From Pyrenochaeta sp. MPI-SDFR-AT-0127 (Eukaryota > Ascomycota > Dothideomycetes > Pleosporales > Cucurbitariaceae): 64,000 nucleotides of DNA. Positions 58,240 to 64,000 of this stretch are shown here, in pieces; position 1 is the first letter of the stretch; the number at the start of each line of letters is the position of its first letter. The DNA lies in NCBI GenBank assembly GCA_020747015.1, contig JAGTJM010000060.1, positions 124,001 through 188,000 on the forward strand. Direction: 5' to 3'. The position numbers were made by a program, and so were the translations under genes. The notes below the pieces were generated by a model. The model was given only the letters and a program-made list of their open reading frames with translations, did not search any database and was not told where the DNA came from.

Positions 58240-59742
58240 GGTGGCTAGGATACACCCATGGTGCTAAGTGGCTATTGGTCAGAGGAGTGGTTTTGATCGA
58301 CGCTACAGACAGAAATAGCTCTGAGGAGTGTACGCTTAAATATACTTTCCTTGATAGCCAACTGCAAAGAAGAGTTGTACACAAATATCTGTCCTACTGT
58401 GCTTTCTTCAGTGTGAGGATAGGGTGTCGATCAGAAGCAACTGTGTACCGCGCAATAACACGGGCGGTAGACAAAAGATGACTTAGCAGCGACACGTCTC
58501 TTCTTTTGTTTGCTGTGCAATTGGTGGTAGCTCAATAGACGTGGTCGATAGCATTTGAACGCGGTGTTTGCTCGGCGACCGATGAAGCGCCAAGGCAGAA
58601 GGTTTGTTTTAAGCTCGGCCAGCCACTGATGCATGATCGTCGCCAAGCCATCTGAGTACGAGTAATGTTGCCCAATCTGGCCATGAAATGCCCTGAACGA
58701 CTCAACAACATCTGCGGCAACCCCACAAGGCCGACACAGTAGTCCAAAGGTTGGGTGAGCGGATTAAACATGGGCCTGAGCAAGTAGGCATTGTCGCGTG
58801 CAAGTTTCGACGCTGGCCGAAACCGGTAGCGCAGCAGTGGTGTGGTCTCGCAGGCATCCGAGTATTCTTCGCGGCCATGCAGGTACACGGCGGAAAAGAG
58901 GAGATTGCCCGGATAAGGGTGCTGGGGACGAGGTGAAATGGCGGGACGGACAGGATCTGTGACGAGAAGCTCGGCTGAGGGGAAAATGCACCGAAACAAA
59001 GCGGGCGTGGGACGAGGCGAGTGTTCCGCAATACCGAGCTTACTCGAGACGACATGACGGTGGATGGAAAAGCGTAGGCAGATGTGCTTCAGGGATGGCG
59101 GTGAGTGGTTTGGCGGGCAGGCTGGCCAGCAAGGAAAGCAGGCTTGGCCGGCTGTCACACGCTGGCTGGGTGCGTGGGATAGTCCGGCGAAGGTTTTATA
59201 AGTGTTCGAGGCTCCATTATATTGAGGCGGGCGGCGGCTGCGGTGGGTCGTGCTCTCACGGGTTGGGCAAATGGAAATGCGCTGGGTATGGGTGGTGGGG
59301 GGAGCGGCTTGCCCCTCGGTGGGCTTTTTTGGCGACAATCACCCCGCGCCGACCACAGCAAGGGTGCGCAAGAGCTGTTGCGGTTGCTTTTGCACGCACG
59401 AGACTCGCCGACGGGCCCCAGCTCAAGCGCTGCACGCCTGCGATACACGTTTCCATCTGGGCTTGGCCCGGCGGGCTGCCCTTGGGTGCTGTTTTGGGAT
59501 TAAGTTCGCAGTGACTCGTCGCAGCTCTGTGAAGCCGATACCGCGGGTCGTCTATATAGCTTTCCCTTGGTGCCGGGCTCTTTCTACCAAGCGTCCTCCC
59601 ATTCTCCATATCTGCCCGCCCTCCCTCGCCCTCTCTTGTCTCTGCCTTACACACACCCACACCCACAGATACACACACTCTCTCTCACACACACTCCCCC
59701 TACATACACATACTAGACGCATAGACACAGCGGTCATCCAGC
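58240..59742. other. Intergenic region with promoter of pyruvate carboxylase
   Basis: About 1.5 kb. The right 600 bp are GC-rich and the last 110 bp are a low-complexity CA/CT-rich leader (59640-59720). A 268-codon minus-strand frame (58532-59338) is composed of biased residues and is judged a compositional shadow. Confidence 0.5.
59640..59720. repeat. CA/CT-rich low-complexity leader
   Basis: Imperfect CA and CT dinucleotide runs immediately before the pyruvate carboxylase start codon at 59743, typical of transcription starts of highly expressed fungal genes. Confidence 0.6.
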
Positions 59743-62700
59743 ATGACGACGCTCGCAACTGACAAGAACGCCTCGTCGGCCATTGACGACAACGACTTCG
59801 ACGACGAGCATGGCGAGCATCACCCCCACAGGAACTCGGTACACCACCGGCTACGGGCGAGCAGCTCCATTATGCAGCTGAAGAAGCTGCTGGGTACGTT
59901 GCCCGCACTCAATGGCTCAGGCGAAGCTTGGTGTGCCCTCTAACTGTGCTGCCAGTCGCCAACCGAGGAGAAATCCCCATCCGCATCTTCCGCACAGCCC
60001 ACGAGCTGTCGCTACACACAGTGGCCGTGTACAGCCACGAGGACCGCCTTAGCATGCACCGGCAAAAAGCCGACGAGGCCTACGAGATTGGTGCCCGCGG
60101 CCAGTACACGCCCGTCGGCGCATACCTGGCCGGCGACGAAATCATCAAGATTGCCGTCGAGCACAATGTGAACATGATTCACCCGGGCTACGGCTTCCTC
60201 TCAGAGAATGCAGAGTTTGCCCGCAACGTCGAGAAGGCCGGTCTGATTGTGAGTGCTGCCCCGTTTTTGTTTACCTTATGACGGCATGCAAGCGAGCGGC
60301 CACACGCCTATCGCCCCTGTTGACCTTATCGCTCCCTCCCCGGCAAAGCACCGCCATGACGATCGAGGCTTACACTCTGCTCTAGTTTGTTGGGCCCTCG
60401 CCTGACACCATTGACGCCCTCGGCGACAAGGTATCGGCGCGCAAGCTTGCAGTCAAATGCAATGTCCCAGTCGTGCCAGGTACCCCTGGCCCCGTAGAAA
60501 AATTTGAGGATGTCAAGGCCTTCACCGATGAGTTTGGCTTTCCCATCATCATCAAGGCCGCTTTCGGCGGTGGTGGCCGCGGCATGCGTGTAGTGCGCGA
60601 GCAGGCGACTCTCAAGGACTCGTTCGAGCGTGCAACCTCAGAGGCAAAATCGGCTTTCGGCAATGGCACCGTCTTTGTCGAGCGCTTCCTCGACAAGCCC
60701 AAGCACATTGAGGTCCAGCTGCTGGGTGATAATCTCGGCAACGTCGTCCATTTGTACGAGCGAGACTGCAGTGTCCAGCGTCGCCACCAAAAGGTTGTCG
60801 AAATTGCCCCGGCAAAGGACCTTCCCGTCGAAACCCGTGACGCCATCCTGGCCGATGCTGTCAGGCTTGCACAGTCGGTCAAGTACCGCAATGCAGGCAC
60901 TGCTGAGTTCTTGGTCGATCAGCAGAATCGATACTACTTCATAGAGGTACGACATGTCGTCTTCAACCCCGTGTGACATTGCATACTGACGTTTCCTTTC
61001 TCACCTTACAGATCAACCCTCGCATGTAAGTCGCCGCCCTATCTTCCGTTACCTGAAAGCTACTGCTAACGTATCCACAGCCAAGTTGAGCACACCATTA
61101 CCGAAGAAGTTACTGGCATCGATATTGTCGCCGCACAGATCCAAATCGCTGCAGGTGCTTCCTTGGAGCAGCTTGGTCTGACCCAGGACCACATCTCTAC
61201 CCGAGGCTTCGCGTTCCAATGCCGCATCACTACAGAAGACCCTTCTCAGAACTTTGCGCCAGACACTGGCAAGATTGAAGTGTACCGTTCTGCAGGCGGT
61301 AATGGAGTCCGTCTCGACGGCGGTAGTTCCTTTGCTGGTGCAGTGATTACTCGTGAGTTTCTTTTCATTTTCTTGCAACCTTTCTCTCACATCAACTACA
61401 CTTTTCTCTCACCTTGACTACAATGTTCTCTTACCTGGCCACATTTCGTGGGGCATGTTTCTTCTATACCCGTGCTGCTTCTTTCCTTTGTGGACGTGCC
61501 TTCCTCTACCACGAAAGTCCTTTTCGCCATAGCCACAACCGCACCTTCCTGCCTACCTCTTTTGGCACAACATCGCCAATGGCGCTTTCCAAGACGCGTG
61601 AGAAGAGAGGAGAAGAGTTTTCTCGTCCTCGACTCTTCTCTTCATCGGTTCCCACCATTCTCTGGAGTTCTGCTGCATTCGCTGCCACCTTGTACCACAC
61701 TTGCCTTTTTCGGCCTCACTCAAGATGGCCGCCCGCCGATCTCGCAGCGGCAACACAAATTCCACTGCAGCCATCACGATCTTTGAGTATGTCCTGTGGC
61801 TGTTGTGTACCTGCCTCTCTCTCTCACCTGTCGGAACTACCAACCCAATCTTCACTTTGATACTCTACCGAAGAAGTCATCGAACAGCTATTCTCAGACT
61901 CATGTCTCGCCCTCGCTCCCGGTCTTGTGGATGTCCTCGAATCTACCAACCCACCTACTGTCAACTACTTCAAGAGCCTTCCGACGCAGTCCAACAACGT
62001 GTGGGCTGTTTACCTCATAGCGCTTGAGAAAAGTGGTTTTCCGCCGAAGATATACATTGGCTCTGGTACAGACAAAGACATTGGCGTTCGGGCTCGACTA
62101 ATGCAGTATGAACGGCTCAAAATGTTGCCTCGCTTCGCCCACAACGCGTTACTCGATGGCTATGCCATTGTGCACACAGGACTGCCCTGCTGGACCCCCA
62201 TTCCTACAGCACTGCAACGACACTCATTCCGTGTACTTTTGCTCGCCCTCGAAGCCACCTTTACTTGGGGATTCTGGGCCATGTACTCTTACCAATGGAT
62301 CTACATGCACTCTCTCTGTCGCTGGCCTATAGAGTCTCTGAAATACACCGGCTGCTGTTCTCACTCAAGCCTCAGCGAAAAGGTTCTTGGTGACACTAGC
62401 AATCTTACTCCTGAGCAAATCTTAGCTGTGGAGGAACAAAGAATGCAGACAGCGCGGGACTATCAAGCGGCTTACTATCAAGAGCGTAAGAAGTTGAACC
62501 CTGAGGGATGGCTAGCTAGCAGACGTGCTTCTGAAAAGGCATACAAAGCCAGGGTCATGGCCTCCTCGAAACATACATGTGGTCCCTGCAACAGGCTGTT
62601 TGAAAGCTCCAAGGATAAGAAAAGGCACGACCCTTCGGATGTACACATCGCCAAGGTTGTTGGAGTTCGGAAAACGGTGAAACATCCAACCACTCAAGCT

Positions 62701-64000
62701 CGGGGTGCTGCCAACAAGGCCTCTAAACGGTATTAATGCTCAACCTGCGACCAGACTTTCGTTACTCAGCAGAAGCTGACGTTACACCTGGGAACCTCGA
62801 AGCACTCGAAGAAGGTTGCTTCAGGCCTTCCAGAGTCGAGCTCTTAGCTCGACACCACCAGGAGAAAAGCACTTTTTTGGACCTTTCTTGTCTGCATCTT
62901 AACTCATTTCTTTGTTTCTTTCTTCCTTTACATGATCTCGTCACTTCCAAGCATCGCTTTCTTGGGATCTGGAGCTAACATGATATTTTCACAGCCCACT
63001 ATGATTCAATGCTGGTATGCAATCTCATTCACCAAAGCAAGCTGAGGTATTTCAATCACTGACCTTGTAATTCCAGGTCAAATGCACATGCCGTGGCTCC
63101 ACATATGAAATTGTCCGCCGAAAGATGCTCCGAGCCTTGGTCGAATTCCGTATTCGCGGAGTCAAAACCAACATTCCTTTCCTGATCAAGCTTCTGACAA
63201 ACCCTACCTTTGTCGACGGGCAGTGCTGGACGACCTTCATTGACGACACCCCTGCTCTCTTCGACTTGATTGGCTCCCAAAACCGAGCCCAGAAGCTGCT
63301 TGCGTATCTTGGCGACCTTGCTGTCAACGGCAGTCAGATCAAGGGCCAGATTGGCGAGCCTAAATTTAAGGGTATTATTCCCATCCCTGAGATTCATGAT
63401 GTCAATGGCAACAAGGTGGATACATCCACACCTTGCACCGAGGGGTGGAGGAATGTGCTCCTCAAGGAGGGCCCTGAGGGGTTCGCAAAAGCCGTACGTG
63501 CTAACAAGGGATGCTTGATCATGGACACCACGTGGCGTGATGCCCATCAGTCTCTACTCGCAACGCGTGTGCGAACTGTTGACCTCCTGAACATTGCCAA
63601 AGAAACCAGCCACGCCTTCTCCAATGCCTGGGCTCTTGAGTGCTGGGGCGGAGCTACTTTCGATGTCGCTATGCGTTTCCTCTACGAAGACCCTTGGCAA
63701 CGCCTGCGGCAAATGAGGAAGCTCGTACCCAACATCCCGTTCCAGATGCTTCTCCGTGGAGCCAACGGCGTTGCATACTCATCCCTCCCTGATAATGCCA
63801 TTTATCACTTCTGTGAACAGGCTAAGAAGAACGGCGTGGATATCTTCCGTGTCTTTGATGCTCTAAACGACGTTGAGCAGCTCGAAGTAGGAATCAAAGC
63901 CGTGCTCAAGGCTGGCGGTGTTGCCGAAGGCACTGTGTGCTATTCGGGTGATATGGTATGATTGTCCCCTCTGTAGTCTCCTGGCACCTTCGTCTGCTTT
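59743..64000 (+). CDS. PYC: Pyruvate carboxylase, 5' part (runs off the right edge)
   Basis: Exons visible: 59743-59893, 59956-60248, 60386-60946, 61012-61025 (14 nt), 61081-61352, 62995-63014 (20 nt), 63077-63955; an intron opens at 63956 and the rest lies outside. The biotin carboxylase domain shows VANRGEIPIRIFRTAHE, GYGFLSENAEFA, the ATP loop AAFGGGGRGMRVV, ERDCSVQRRHQKV and INPRIQVEHTITEEVTG. The carboxyltransferase domain begins with LIMDTTWRDAHQSLLATRVR and LECWGGATFDVAMRFL. No mitochondrial presequence is evident, so it should be cytosolic, as in other fungi. It makes oxaloacetate from pyruvate and bicarbonate using ATP and biotin. The biotinyl domain is not in view. Intron 5 is 1,642 nt and hosts another gene. 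Confidence 0.95.
61353..62994 (+). other. Giant intron (1,642 nt) of the pyruvate carboxylase gene, carrying a nested gene
   Basis: It starts gtgagttt and ends with gctaacatgatattttcacag, a full spliceosomal branch and acceptor. Exons join as GAVIT/PHYDSML, the invariant family sequence, so the host gene is intact. Neighbouring introns are about 55-140 nt. The interior has a pyrimidine-rich left arm (61353-61720), the GIY-YIG reading frame (61725-62736) and about 250 nt of 3' sequence that includes a second zinc-finger frame. Confidence 0.9.
61725..62847 (+). pseudogene. Intron-nested GIY-YIG nuclease-like gene with C2H2 zinc fingers (frame breaks; perhaps decaying)
   Basis: The main open frame is 61861-62736. 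Numbered from 61927, it has the complete GIY-YIG signature: Tyr29 in WAVYLI, Tyr43-Ile-Gly in KIYIGSGT, Arg55/Arg57 in GVRARLMQY and Glu109 in LLALEATF. A helical, Lys/Arg-rich stretch leads to a zinc finger C218-X2-C221-X12-H234-X5-H240. A TAA at 62734-62736 follows; the same frame then gives a second finger of identical spacing (CSTC, 12 residues, H, five, H) up to TAG at 62847. There is no ATG before the nuclease domain in this frame. The likely N-terminus (MAARRSRSGNTNST, from 61725) is in another frame, so a frameshift or unseen intron lies near 61860. I-TevI likewise pairs GIY-YIG with a zinc finger; that is an analogy only. Confidence 0.75.

Noticed and set aside
58532..59338. 268-codon minus-strand frame upstream of pyruvate carboxylase
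   Set aside because: Lies in the GC-rich promoter and leader region, rich in Pro, Arg and Ser through base bias, with no domain.
61414..61860. 148-codon plus-strand frame in the left arm of the PYC giant intron
   Set aside because: Pyrimidine-rich sequence giving Phe, Ser and Pro; overlaps the more convincing N-terminal frame of the GIY-YIG gene.
61353..62994. Possibility that the PYC insert is a self-splicing group I intron
   Set aside because: Ends are GT...AG with a CTAAC branch site, and I see no P/Q/R/S core pairing; spliceosomal removal explains it fully.

Overview
This is nuclear DNA of a filamentous ascomycete, most likely Dothideomycetes and probably Pleosporales. That placement is an inference from gene content. 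The protein genes are cut by short introns, mostly 42-70 nt, with GTRNGY donors, CTRAC/CTAAC branch sites and YAG acceptors. The set combines AA9 lytic polysaccharide monooxygenases, a BAS2-like secreted protein, eisosome protein EIS1, a sphingolipid C9-methyltransferase and PAM17. No bacterial, viral, rRNA or convincing tRNA feature was found. Exon coordinates below were worked out by hand from splice signals and frame continuity.

Left part (0-14 kb): the 3' part of an ankyrin-repeat gene, a Gfo/Idh/MocA oxidoreductase, an AA9 enzyme with a CBM1, a small spliced dsRNA-binding-domain-like gene, a tandem-domain BAS2-like secreted protein and a small GPI-anchored-type wall protein. Intergenic stretches are 1-2 kb. 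Middle (14-30 kb): a secreted class 3 lipase sharing a short divergent promoter with a six-helix membrane protein, then the DNA polymerase delta small subunit. A maltose-utilisation-type cluster follows (GH13 maltase, maltose permease, Zn2Cys6 activator), then a cysteine-rich single-pass membrane protein and a nuclear-type unknown. Next (30-48 kb): an IMPACT/UPF0029 protein, a possible small broken gene, a Lys-rich unknown, the STE24 CAAX protease, PAM17, a short-chain dehydrogenase, the sphingolipid C9-methyltransferase, a tyrosine phosphatase and EIS1. Right part (48-64 kb): clathrin heavy chain, a second AA9 enzyme, and pyruvate carboxylase, which runs off the right edge.

The most unusual signal is in the pyruvate carboxylase gene. 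One intron is 1,642 nt (61353-62994) against about 40-140 nt for its neighbours, and it carries a same-strand reading frame with a complete GIY-YIG nuclease signature plus a C2H2 zinc finger. A stop codon follows, and then a second, identically spaced finger in the same frame. This looks like a homing-endonuclease-type selfish gene living in a nuclear spliceosomal intron, now partly decayed. Clathrin heavy chain, 6 kb upstream, has another giant intron (1,358 nt, 51878-53235) with different contents. All other introns resolved in the window are roughly 40-140 nt.

Functional themes: plant-polysaccharide attack (two AA9 enzymes whose promoters share a near-identical extended TATA element), alpha-glucoside uptake and hydrolysis, membrane and wall organisation (EIS1, clathrin, glucosylceramide methylation, GPI and Mid2-like proteins), and housekeeping functions.
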